The notes under the pieces were generated by a model. It was not told where the DNA came from and did not search any database. It saw only the letters and a list, made by a program, of their open reading frames with translations. This document shows positions 9,001-15,328 of a DNA stretch of 64,000 nucleotides, one piece after another. The position numbers and the translations under genes were made by a program. Positions within the stretch are counted from its first letter, which is position 1; each line of letters begins with the position of its first letter. Origin of the DNA: Planctomycetota bacterium (GTDB taxonomy: Bacteria; Planctomycetota; Planctomycetia; Gemmatales; Gemmataceae); contig VGZI01000009.1 of NCBI GenBank assembly GCA_016872605.1, positions 1 through 64,000 on the forward strand, in the 5' to 3' direction.

Positions 9001-11595
9001 GCCGCCCGCGCCTGCGGGATCCGCGCCCGTGGTGCCGTTGAGTGAGAAGGTATTGGCGGTCAGGACGGTGATGGTAAAAGTCCCGTTGGCGTTCGGGTCC
9101 GAAGCGCCGGCAATCGTGACGATTTCCCCGGAGATCAGTGCGTGGTTGTTGCTCGTGACGACGATCGGATTGGTGCCCGCGCCGGTGGTGTTTGAGATGT
9201 TCCCTGTCAGCGCCCAAAGGCCGCCGTTCGTATAAGCGCCGTTGCCGGTCGACGTATTCAGTGAAAACCGATCAGGATCGACAACCGTGATGACAAAGGT
9301 GTTGTTGGCGGCTGTGTTGCCGTTGACGCCCGAAATCACGACGCGTTGGCCCGTCGCGAGTCCATGTCCTTGACTGGCGATGACGATGGGACTGGCGTTG
9401 GTGGCGCCGGTGATATTGCCGGCGAGGGTCCACGTGCCGCCGCCGGTGTAGGCGCCGTTGCCCGTTGAGCCAACCAGCGAGAAGTGGCTGGCGTCCGTGA
9501 CGTTGACGACAAAGGTTCCGTTGGCGGCCGTATTGCCGCCCACGCCTGCGATGGTGACACTCGCACCGGTGAACAAGCCGTGATTCTGGCTGGTAATAAC
9601 AATCGGACCGGTGTTGGACGCGTCGGCGATATTGCTGGTGATGTTGCCGGAGAGGGCCCATGTCGCGCCACCGGTGTAGGCGCCGTTTCCATTGGACCCG
9701 TTCAGCGAGTAGCGGTCGTTGCTGACCCAGGTTCCCCCCGTGCCGCTGCCGGTGGCAGAAGTGCCGTTGAGCGTGAAGTTGTTGTTATTCACGACCGTAA
9801 CGGTAAACGTGCCGTTGGCGGCGGCCAGGCTGTTGCCTGTGATCGTAACGCTTTCGCCGGCGGCCAGGCCATGGTTGCTGCTGGTGATTTGTACCACGCC
9901 GCCGCCGGTCGAGGCATTGGTGATCGCCTTGCTGACGAGGGTGATGGGGAAGGTTCCGTTAGCCGCCGTGTTGCCCGTGGCGCCGGCAATCGTCACGTTC
10001 TGGCCGGCCCTGAGGCCGTGCTTGACGCTGGTGACGACGATCGGCGTAGCATTCGTCGCGGCACTAATGGAGCCGCCGACGGTCGCGTTCTTCAGCACGC
10101 TGACTTTGCCCGCCGCGGCGCCATTCGTAACGACAAGATCGTCCAGACTGTCGTTGTTGAGGTCCCTGATCGCAAGCCTGCCAAGAGTTCCAGCTGCAAC
10201 GGGAATGCTCGTCGTCGGCAGGAAGGTAACCGGCCCGCCGCTATCGGTGTTGCGAAAGATCTCAATGGTATTGACGGTTGTTGCTGCCGCAATGTCGACC
10301 GATTTGTCGCTGTCAAGTCTTCCGACGACAAGCGATACGATGTTCGAAGTGCTGACCGTGGTCCCCGGCGGATTGAACGCGATCGATCCGGCATTCGTGT
10401 TGTTGGTCAGAACGAGCAGCCCGTTGGCCCCGCCGATGGCGAGATCGGGCCTGTTGTCGCCATTGAAGAAGCCGACGCCAATGCTGCTCGGCGTCGTGAC
10501 ACCCGCGCCGGTCGAATCGCCGACACGGATGGGAACCATGGTCCCTAAGGCGCCGGCGCCGTCACCGGGGAAGATGTTGACCCGATAGTCGGCGTTGCCG
10601 TCGCCGTTGAGGTCAGTCGCATTCCCGCTGACGATGACCGCCACGTCGATGTTGGTGTCGAGGTTAAAGTCGCCCGTAACGACGCCGACAGGACTAGCAT
10701 CCGTCGTGAAATTGGTGCTTGCATTGAACGTAATCGTTCCCGACGTGGATGTGTTGAGGAAGACGGAGATGTTGTTCGCGTTAGCGTTGGCGACAACGAT
10801 ATCTGGCTTGCCGTCTTTATTCAGGTCGCTCAGCGCGAGCCCCTTGGCCGCGTTCGCCGCGCCTGCGGTTAAGTTCATCGTCAGAATGGGCGCCGTGCTG
10901 TAACCGCCTCCAACGGCAGGTGAGCGCCCTTGGTAGATGACAACTTGGTTTGTCCCGGCATTGACCACCACGAGATCATTGATCCCGTCAGAATCGATGT
11001 CGGACAGCTCCAGAACGCGCGGATTCGCGGCCTGAGCGCCGACGGGGGCGAAGTTGTAGTTCGAAAGTCCCTGAAGTGTTCCGTCGCCCGGCATGGCGAG
11101 CACGGCAACCTTGTTAGCGCCGGTATTGGCGACGATAAGCTGCCCCGGCTGGGACATCGCCAGTCCTTCGTCGGCGTCGATCATCTTGTCGCCGCGAACG
11201 AAGAGGGAGTAGTTATCGACAACGAGTTGGTTTCCGCCGTTATACGCAAGCTGCACGGCAGAGTTTACCGGGGCGCCGCCGATAGTGAAAAACGACACCG
11301 AGTCGATCGGCACGCTATTGCCGGTCGAGCCCAGCAATACATAGTTGCCCGGGTTCAGGACCGACGACGTCATCGTTTCCGTGAACTGAACTTGAATAAT
11401 CGGAGCGCCGGATGTTGTGCTGGTGCCGTCGAGGGGCAGCACCCCGGACGCCACGATGCCTGGCACAGTCAACAGATCGCGCCGTTCGAGCATCTCGACG
11501 ATCAGGCGCGTACTCTCGTTTTGGGAAGGTTTCTTGATGGTTCGATTCGGTCGCCAAATTCGGTCAAGGAATCTGAAGAAAGACCTGAAGGCCAT
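1..11595 (-). CDS. Giant exported multidomain surface protein (FG-GAP, FCCH-like, BNR propeller and LamG-like repeats), C-terminus outside window
   Basis: The frame stays open from the ATG at 11595 to the window edge, giving over 3860 residues. It is missing from the ORF track because it has no stop here. The N-terminus carries the planctomycete export-type motif VEMLERRDLLT at about residues 34-44. In order, I read FG-GAP/VCBS-like repeats (about 11240-10090), a run of repeats of the type HGLxTGxxVTIxGV..NGTFxVTV..FSLNG (about 10075-8525), more FG-GAP repeats (8470-7420), a carbohydrate-binding-like domain (6960-6640), an Asp-box/BNR-like propeller (about 5400-2880) interrupted by a run of 15 glycines, an Ig/cadherin-like segment, and four concanavalin/LamG-like repeats of about 550-600 bp (1950 to the edge). 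The role is probably adhesion or extracellular binding; the ligand is unknown. All large plus-strand ORFs here lie in the antisense register of this gene. Confidence 0.9.
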   Translation of the reverse strand, partial: MAFRSFFRFLDRIWRPNRTIKKPSQNESTRLIVEMLERRDLLTVPGIVASGVLPLDGTSTTSGAPIIQVQFTETMTSSVLNPGNYVLLGSTGNSVPIDSVSFFTIGGAPVNSAVQLAYNGGNQLVVDNYSLFVRGDKMIDADEGLAMSQPGQLIVANTGANKVAVLAMPGDGTLQGLSNYNFAPVGAQAANPRVLELSDIDSDGINDLVVVNAGTNQVVIYQGRSPAVGGGYSTAPILTMNLTAGAANAAKGLALSDLNKDGKPDIVVANANANNISVFLNTSTSGTITFNASTNFTTDASPVGVVTGDFNLDTNIDVAVIVSGNATDLNGDGNADYRVNIFPGDGAGALGTMVPIRVGDSTGAGVTTPSSIGVGFFNGDNRPDLAIGGANGLLVLTNNTNAGSIAFNPPGTTVSTSNIVSLVVGRLDSDKSVDIAAATTVNTIEIFRNTDSGGPVTFLPTTSIPVAAGTLGRLAIRDLNNDSLDDLVVTNGAAAGKVSVLKNATVGGSISAATNATPIVVTSVKHGLRAGQNVTIAGATGNTAANGTFPITLVSKAITNASTGGGVVQITSSNHGLAAGESVTITGNSLAAANGTFTVTVVNNNNFTLNGTSATGSGTGGTWVSNDRYSLNGSNGNGAYTGGATWALSGNITSNIADASNTGPIVITSQNHGLFTGASVTIAGVGGNTAANGTFVVNVTDASHFSLVGSTGNGAYTGGGTWTLAGNITGATNASPIVIASQGHGLATGQRVVISGVNGNTAANNTFVITVVDPDRFSLNTSTGNGAYTNGGLWALTGNISNTTGAGTNPIVVTSNNHALISGEIVTIAGASDPNANGTFTITVLTANTFSLNGTTGADPAGAGGTWTVNYTPTSVSNTTPIVVTSTSHGLQTGQAVTITGVTGNTAANGTFVVTALDGDHFALNNTTGNGNYTGGGSWTTAAGFTQPLGNMTALGAGAGLPIAITTTIPHGLTTGNTVTFGSVSGSLASVLNGNTFTITVVDGNHFTLNGATTAGTANGGYYITSGGSLGPVGSPYNVDATPIGVAIGDTNQDGFADVVTANNTGNDASLLLGTSGGALALHANLNLTPTFVTGAVVGDLNRDGFSDMAVVNNTTSTQASISVMLGQVGGTYSSPVDYKFPNIGGSSINGVSSITLGDVNGDGRLDIIVADNPHDQVGIMLNNIAVAGSPLTAGSFAAIANAGTGDRPTQVVTADFNNDGKLDIAVAHNRSGGFPFGNRRGVTIRLGNGDGTFQSGFELASGVGMSGVAVGDFNKDGNMDVIGLEDNAPGTIRLGLGDGKGGFANNGTFGTSVPNPGAIAVADFNGDGFLDVVVSSKSTNATNAGVAVLLNQLGTGFGAALQTDVIPQTGLQSVLVNDVNQDGFADVIVGTRLVNVSTNITSLRSTSPFQVRVSNPNGFSVGNVVQITGMNAAGMTGADGVWTISAKSGSGGGRDITLTGNPAPSGTYAGSGATMTLVDTTVTTTDNVYVLVGQGNGTFQTPVPYLAGNPGAPFLAPSHLAATPSPLVRVTTFASGGTVVNANLIKNGDFEARDLNGEQGNLLGWQTFDLNTSPGGSHGAWGPQTGSTSPLSSTSVASPNGKYRAMLDQSHQQPFGGNSNPNNAPTYAGSHAIYQDVTIPVNTIKAKLTLNLYLDNNNAGAWTDTSVQPSLDYRTSNPAANQQVRVDIMRTTAGMLSVSTTPQSSGNITSAAGTGGSNPITITTPAAHGLTSGKLVTVSGVSGFPAANGTFTVTVVDSTHFSLNGTNATGSGSGGTWAVPGDVLRNEFVTSPTTGLTTTQSILDADLTAFAGQTVRLRIAAANNQGLLLVGVDNVRLEAQFADDILPTITGLNVSNPSYVSGGIPHTNDPTIVGRISDNSGLSSIAYVAFSPKNDAFGAIASVSGAGGSSPIVVTTVAANALTTGSIVTINGVSGFSGANGTFTVTVLDSTHFSLNGTSGVGSGTGGNWSVANGNVFKITSWDFAGNFRFSLPAPPAGQNTIGVQVVDKAGNASMYTLTFFMQSASVTEWEAVGPQGIDTTDPNLNVDFTSVSGRITVTLPDFADKLGNTYFLGSANGGIWKTTDGGSHWVALTSSVTDSAGNPLPTPIGGLGQSISNPNILYASTGVGDREIDSRPGVGILKSTDGGKTWTLIGNSGAVLAGARTTKVVVDPVDPNIAYVAVASGGTGGVDENGVTGPAGPGVYKTTNGGLHWRNVLNPQFMSYLTTPGNPSTLTTLGAGAALDSVTDLIIDPADRTRLLIGLGNIGLVPSAGTTGVWYSPQSSGAGWRLVQGGDSAAIPNNGLPEEVVGGTRLGRVIVGIGNNRTGNEGFVYALMTAPPGNNTPPSVDWGSYVGLYKTKDNMLNFTKVMLKQDVHQGPYATGAKNHDFVDINLFGRDAANAGALVVDPNNPNVVYVGGSNRWRRPGDAPSHSLLRIDTGNMLDTTATDAGGTIRNNGDDIDKYNKGAIVNGGQYDPANGGDAYGGEGVYWYDLATGDSGESGNFNYLPPAITSLTFDAQGRLLIGTMGGIWRGIGYGFSYDFESGGSGILRQGGGGGGGGGGGGGGGGFSVPAMTFTSINANLQIADMTSVAVDPFNRGVLYTTQNGTGVAGSTAPLVWVSQGLTGPTVNGINLGIPNAGSVLTSNPPPGSPAGTPVSLFRVWQYANALALQPETSSDNGATWTGIQSTGISSNTPAGMFPAFAVNPNPIQTVDQNGNTIYQTVLAFGANVVYATNTSATVWDQISGVLSAGNNISAIAFAPSVPNAQTLYAATTDGKLFYTKNKGADLWPGRFTGLPTGVVGSYIRGIAVDPNNANQVFVMYGGSSGTANHVWRSLDAGVTWTNISTAASGLPAVPAYAMVIDRNAALGSSGGKLYLATEVGVFFSLNDGNTWSRLGQGLPNVPVVDLKFDAGLNVLAAASLGRGVYTINTSAFSFIADQIVDENTPSNVIPMTVNNPNGTPYTLTATSDNQFLVRNSDIVLGGVSPSTNRSIQFTPVLNAYSAKDGTANITIRITAGTFTYTQSFKVTVNFVNQTPTISVINTQNTTINQPVGPINFIIRDVETPAGALIVDATSNNPTLVPNPVNITTATAVGTTATITTASPHGFVAGQQVTISGVSVGGYNGTFNVTPATATTFTFTTGSGLANGNGGAAAGFLLLGGSGPNRTLIVRPAANQVGSATITISVTDANFGIGTRSFSLLVTSPVMLPFGDDFNRADSTIFLGPGWVVNNGSITLKNSAASIGPGLAIASMNQLTPLTADIALEADVTVGANQTLGLIARYNGGTKNFYRGAILHKNGIYSAVIIKNVNGIETTLASTPVNFGTGRLRFEIASDSLKLFYGANAGSMSLINFANDTTITAPGTAGFYANNLTGIVTLDNFNAFANNLGNPGAPYADSFTQADGQLSNNWVNRQGNFAVAGNVAVATNKVPSSVATVANLNQTNGFAQANVNVVGSNTESGVVVRFSSTGPTPGYYYGRIVNTGSGFTAAIQKYIKSTNTFTTVVGPVSVSGIGGNGTVRLEVVGTALKLFYGTNPGSLSLIAYGYDSTLASGAPGIRASAGMTIDDFSTDNITLKTPVGAFTDDFSTPVNGNQLYGNASQLSGNERNWQDRAGNLIVTGGIITGSNASASKNMATIAGTMGDSLAQADVVVDPAVGQDAGVIARYSTAGYYYAQIRRENPGTGPRYVAAIMKATGSAAPIQVGTAVVVGSGTGTIRLEAAGSSLKLFYGPNAGSLALVTYAFDSTFTTGAVGVRATKGATTAIDNFNSDAITLTSPATPPPAFVDPFDAPVNGNQLSRNWTERQGNYSINGSQQLVGNNAVMNLATLNGVSIADSAVQVAIAAGAANESVGLLARYQRN
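8525..10075 (-). repeat. Tandem FCCH-like coding repeats inside the giant gene
   Basis: About seven imperfect copies, each roughly 170-220 bp, encode the same motif: HGL-TG-VTI-GV, then NGTFxVTV and HFSLNG with a GNGAYTGGGTW linker. Further single copies lie near 2115-2335, 5690-5910, 6260-6470 and 7215-7345 in the same protein. One copy near 9640-9720 is shortened. Bacterial repeats of this type are often matched to the E1 FCCH domain model, which I recall but could not check. Confidence 0.8.
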
Positions 11596-12214
11596 TTTGT
11601 GTTCTCCCCAGCACCGTAGCCGCTTCCAAGTCAGTGCGTCTGAACATGTTAACGAAAACGGAATGAAAAGGTCATTCTATTGGCGAAATCGACACGCTTG
11701 GAAGCCTATTCTTGTGTTTTCCGCGGGCAATTTGTGCTTCCTCGTAGCATTGCGCCGTTTGCGCTGTCTGCTCTCACCGAATCATGTTTGCCAGCGTTCA
11801 CCATCACGCGCCATGTGGGTTTCGTTGGAAAAACCGCCATTTTTGCAATTTTGAACGGCCCGGCAACGGCGAATTTCTGGTTCAATTTCCAACACCGCCT
11901 GTTTGCGGCGTTCCGTTTATTAAGTGGTTTTAATCAATGCAGTTAGGTCGCCCGTCGCCTAACAACCTTAACGGCAAAACCGCTAGAGCGTTAGCACGGG
12001 TATTGCTGAGGTTTCAGACCTTCAGCCCACTTGATCAGGCCACCGCGTTTACTGCCTTGCCGGGCAAGCTCGACGTCTTACCCCACACTCTCGCTGTGCC
12101 GGCTTTCGTAGCTTGCGGATAGGCCTCTCAGCTTACCGGCGCAGTCAAGTTCCATGTGCTGGGCTTTCGCGAGTTGCCACCCCATGATAAGATGAATCTT
12201 CACGGAACAACAAG
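11596..12214. other. 619-bp non-coding region, possible structured RNA on the minus strand
   Basis: No convincing gene lies here. The ORF-track entries in it have no recognisable domain and no good ribosome site. The part at 11600-11930 is comparatively A/T-rich and should hold the promoter of the giant gene. Read on the minus strand, 12190-11935 is G+C-rich with many short complementary segments, such as GCTTGCCCGGCAAGGC and TTAGGCGACGGGCGACCTAA. It resembles a structured RNA, perhaps of the HEARO/omega-RNA kind, but that comparison is from memory and weak. Confidence 0.35.
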
Positions 12215-13327
12215 ATGAGGATTTCCCGGATGATTTCAACGACCGTTACTCACACAGGCCCCTCCCAGGTCGCCGCAGGCAGTTTCGACATGGGGGGGGC
12301 GGCGCTTTTGACCGAATATGAAACATTGCTCAAGGAATCGGTCCGTTGGGCCGCCGAGTACAAGAAGATCCGCATTCTGGGCAAGGGAGGCCAGGGGGTC
12401 GTCTACTTGAGCGAACGGCAAGGGACCGACCTGTTTCGCCTGCCAGTCGCGCTCAAGATATTCTCCCCCGAAAGGTACCGTGACGTGCCCAGCTACGCCG
12501 CCGACATGGCCCGCATCGCCGACATCTCCTCGCGCGTCGCCCTGATCCAGCACGACAACCTGATCGACCTGCACAACTTCATTGAGCACGGCGGCATCCG
12601 GATCATGGTCATGGAATGGGTCGACGGCTACGACCTGCGCGACCTGCTCACCGCGGAGATCGTCAGCCAGTCGCGCGCACGCCTGAAGCCGGAACGCTGG
12701 AAATATGTCAACGAAGTGATCGTTTGCGATGGCCTGGTGCAGCCAAGACTCAAGCCGGGCGTCGCCATTCAGATCTTGCGCGAGTGCCTGGCGGGATTGG
12801 CGGCTCTGCACCGCGACGGCATCGTCCACGGCGATCTCAAGCCGTCCAACATCATGGTCAAACGCACCGGCAACGCCAAGATCATCGACATCGGCTCGGC
12901 CATGGACCTCGACCAGGCGTCGGCGCGGCGCATGTGGTCCCCCGCCTACGCCGCCCCCGAAGTCCTCGCGGGCGGCAAAAACACGCCCCAGTCCGACCTC
13001 GCCAGCCTCGGCTACGTCCTCATCGAAATGCTCGCAGGCCGCAATCCGTTCGAAGGCCTGAGCGACTACAAGTCACTCCTGGCCGCCAAGAAGGACCTCG
13101 ACAAACGCTTGAAGGAATTGCTGCCGACCGACGTGAGCTGCAACGAGATGTTGTTGCATCTCTGCCAAAAGTTGATCGCTCCCGATCCCGCCAAACGATT
13201 CCCCGACGCCCAGGCCGCCGACCTCGACCGCAAAGGCGCCGCCGACTTCCACCGCCAACTCGTCAAGGGCGACCTGGCCAGCGAATACGAGCACGACCTG
13301 CGGCTGTGGCTGGAAGAGTTGAACTGA
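12215..13327 (+). CDS. Serine/threonine protein kinase-like protein, non-RD type
   Basis: The 370-residue protein has a kinase fold: glycine-rich loop GKGGQGVVY near residue 58, the ALKIF lysine, the catalytic loop HGDLKPSN near residue 206, DIGSAMD in place of DFG, and APE after the activation segment. The catalytic loop lacks the usual Arg before Asp, so it would not follow the standard activation-loop scheme. A charged insert of about 40 residues precedes the helix leading to the catalytic loop. There is no membrane segment, so it is probably cytoplasmic. An alternative ATG lies at 12230. The substrate is unknown. Confidence 0.85.
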   Translation: MRISRMISTTVTHTGPSQVAAGSFDMGGAALLTEYETLLKESVRWAAEYKKIRILGKGGQGVVYLSERQGTDLFRLPVALKIFSPERYRDVPSYAADMARIADISSRVALIQHDNLIDLHNFIEHGGIRIMVMEWVDGYDLRDLLTAEIVSQSRARLKPERWKYVNEVIVCDGLVQPRLKPGVAIQILRECLAGLAALHRDGIVHGDLKPSNIMVKRTGNAKIIDIGSAMDLDQASARRMWSPAYAAPEVLAGGKNTPQSDLASLGYVLIEMLAGRNPFEGLSDYKSLLAAKKDLDKRLKELLPTDVSCNEMLLHLCQKLIAPDPAKRFPDAQAADLDRKGAADFHRQLVKGDLASEYEHDLRLWLEELN

Positions 13328-13532
13328 ACGTGAAGCCCGCAGGTGAGCGCGGCGAACGTGTGGGATCGGCGCCGCCAAAATAAACTTGATCGCGCACGTC
13401 GATGCGTGGCGGCCTTCCCCCACATTTTCCCTGCAAATCCACGCGACGCTTGTTAAGATGACTGTACCAGGCACTCACCCTACAAGGGAAAGGAACACGG
13501 CAACCGCGCACCTCGCAGATGAGTAAGAAAGC

Positions 13533-13946
13533 ATGGATAGAATCCTGAATGAGCTCGGCCTGGCCAATAACCGCGATGGGCAGCTGTGGAAGTCAGGCAT
13601 GATCCCAGCGGAGAAAGTGCGCCAAACGCGTTTGCAAGCAGTTATTGACACGGGCAACGCCCAGCTGGTGCTGCCGACGGCCGTCGCTCAAGCGCTTGGG
13701 CTGCCCAGTGTCGGTGAAGCCGATGTCCGTTACGCGGATGGACGCAAGGCAAAACGCGACTTCGTGGAACAAGTCGAGCTGGAACTGCTCGGCCGAACCA
13801 GCACCTTTCGCGCATCCCTTGAACCGGACCGCCAAAAGGCACTGGTCGGCGCCATCGTGATGGAGGATCTTGATTTGCTGATCGATTGCAAGAAGCAAAT
13901 CATCTTCCCGCGCGACCCGAATCACATCGTCACGGAGATTGAGTAG
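13533..13946 (+). CDS. Retropepsin-like clan AA aspartic protease
   Basis: This 137-residue protein has the single-domain retropepsin layout: the catalytic motif VIDTGNAQLVLP with Asp-Thr-Gly at residues 39-41, and a second hydrophobic block VGAIVMEDLDLLID near residues 107-120 matching the usual GxxxLxxLxLxVD region. Such proteins act as homodimers, because one chain supplies only one catalytic Asp. There is no signal peptide. It stands between a kinase and lysA with no close coupling to either, and its target cannot be inferred. Confidence 0.75.
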   Translation: MDRILNELGLANNRDGQLWKSGMIPAEKVRQTRLQAVIDTGNAQLVLPTAVAQALGLPSVGEADVRYADGRKAKRDFVEQVELELLGRTSTFRASLEPDRQKALVGAIVMEDLDLLIDCKKQIIFPRDPNHIVTEIE

Positions 13947-13978
13947 GAGCGCCCGCTCGCGGGAACTCGTATCACCAA

Positions 13979-13995
13979 GCTCGCCACAGGCGAGC
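13979..13995 (+). repeat. Short hairpin before lysA
   Basis: GCTCGCC-aca-GGCGAGC forms a 7-bp stem with a 3-nt loop. It lies between the protease stop and the AGGAG ribosome site of lysA. There is no T-run, so termination is not certain. Confidence 0.5.
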
Positions 13996-14016
13996 GGCTT
14001 AACGTAGGAGCCTTTC

Positions 14017-15288
14017 ATGGACCACTTCACCTACAAGAACCGCGTTCTGCATTGCGACGATGTCCCCGTGCCGGCGCTCGCCGAGAAGTACGGCACGCCG
14101 CTCTACGTCTACAGCAAGAAGACGCTTGAGCATCATCTCAAGCAGATTCAGGCCGCCTTCAAAGCCGTTGATCCGCTGGTCTGCTATTCGATCAAGACCA
14201 ACGGCAACTTGCACATCGCGCGGCTCATGGTCGAAGGCGGAGCGGGCTGCGACGTCACCAGCGGCGGCGAGCTTTATCGCGCCCTCAAGGCCGGCTGCTC
14301 GCCCAGCAAGATTGTCTTCGCCGGCGCCGGCAAGACCAATGCCGAGATTCGCGCCGCCCTCGAACAGGGCGTTTTTCTCTTCAACGTCGAGAGCGAAGGC
14401 GAGCTGTCCGCCATCGCAGAGATCGCCAAATCGATGGGCAAAGTCGCCAACGTCGCCCTGCGTGTGAACCCCGATCTGCCTCCCAAGACGCACGCCAAGA
14501 CCGATACCAGCGTCAAAGGCGTCAAGTTCGGCCTCGACATCGACACGGTCCTCGAATTCGCCGAAAAAGTGCTAAAGAATCCGCACGTCAAAGTGGTAGG
14601 ATTGCACATGCACTTGGGGTCGCCGATCCTGTCGGTGGAGCCGTACCGTCAGGGGATCGTCAAGGGGCAAGTGCTGATCGACAAGCTGCGGGCCCAAGGG
14701 CATCGGATCACGATCTGGAACATGGGGGGTGGATTCGGCATCCATTACAAGAAGAACGAAGCATTGCCCGCCAGCGCCTTTGCCGAAGTGATTGTGCCCG
14801 GGATTCAGGAGGCGAAATGCAAGCTGGTGCTGGAGCCCGGTCGCTTCATCGTGGGCAACGCCGGCCTGCTCGTGAGTCGGGTGATCTATACGAAAGATTC
14901 GGGCGGCAAGCATTTCGTGATCCAGGATGCGGCCATGAACGACCTGATCCGCCCGACGCTGTACGATTCGTTCCACCGCATTTGGCCGGTCGCGGGTTTC
15001 GACACGCCGGAGGATTATCAGGTCGAGAATCCAGGGACGGTGAAAAGTGATGTCGTTGGCCCGGTGTGCGAGTCGGGCGATTTTTTGGCGAAGGACCGCT
15101 ATCTGCCGGCAGTTGGCCGAGGCGACCTGTTGGCGACGTTCAGCGCCGGGGCCTATGGGATGGCGATGGCGTCGAACTACAATGGTCGGCCGCGCGCCGC
15201 CGAGGTGCTCGTCGACGGGGCGAATCACCATCTGATTCGCCGCCGCGAGACGTATGAGGATTTGATTCGCCCGGAAGTTGATTTCTAG
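14017..15288 (+). CDS. lysA: Diaminopimelate decarboxylase
   Basis: This enzyme would decarboxylate meso-diaminopimelate to L-lysine, the last step of lysine synthesis, with PLP as cofactor. The 423-residue protein shows the alanine-racemase-type barrel with the PLP-lysine motif YSIKTN near residue 66, the phosphate-binding NMGGGFGIHY near residue 237, and the C-terminal catalytic CESGDFLAKD near residue 352. The length is normal for the family. An AGGAG sits 8 nt before the ATG. The next gene follows closely on the same strand. Confidence 0.96.
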   Translation: MDHFTYKNRVLHCDDVPVPALAEKYGTPLYVYSKKTLEHHLKQIQAAFKAVDPLVCYSIKTNGNLHIARLMVEGGAGCDVTSGGELYRALKAGCSPSKIVFAGAGKTNAEIRAALEQGVFLFNVESEGELSAIAEIAKSMGKVANVALRVNPDLPPKTHAKTDTSVKGVKFGLDIDTVLEFAEKVLKNPHVKVVGLHMHLGSPILSVEPYRQGIVKGQVLIDKLRAQGHRITIWNMGGGFGIHYKKNEALPASAFAEVIVPGIQEAKCKLVLEPGRFIVGNAGLLVSRVIYTKDSGGKHFVIQDAAMNDLIRPTLYDSFHRIWPVAGFDTPEDYQVENPGTVKSDVVGPVCESGDFLAKDRYLPAVGRGDLLATFSAGAYGMAMASNYNGRPRAAEVLVDGANHHLIRRRETYEDLIRPEVDF

Positions 15289-15328
15289 CCGCTTGCGGCT
15301 TTGCGCTCGCACCACGCGAGGTTTTTTC

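Noticed and set aside
8525-10075. CRISPR array
   Set aside because: The regular spacing comes from coding repeats that are translated in frame. Repeat units are long and imperfect, and there are no spacers.
1105-11619. Long plus-strand ORFs (389, 673, 410, 462, 232, 354 and 229 aa)
   Set aside because: They lie in the antisense register of the giant minus-strand gene, whose translation has clear domains. Their own translations are low-complexity Arg/Gly/Asp-rich and show no family.
13947-14016. Lysine riboswitch before lysA
   Set aside because: The spacer is only 70 nt, too short for the known L-box, and holds just a small hairpin.
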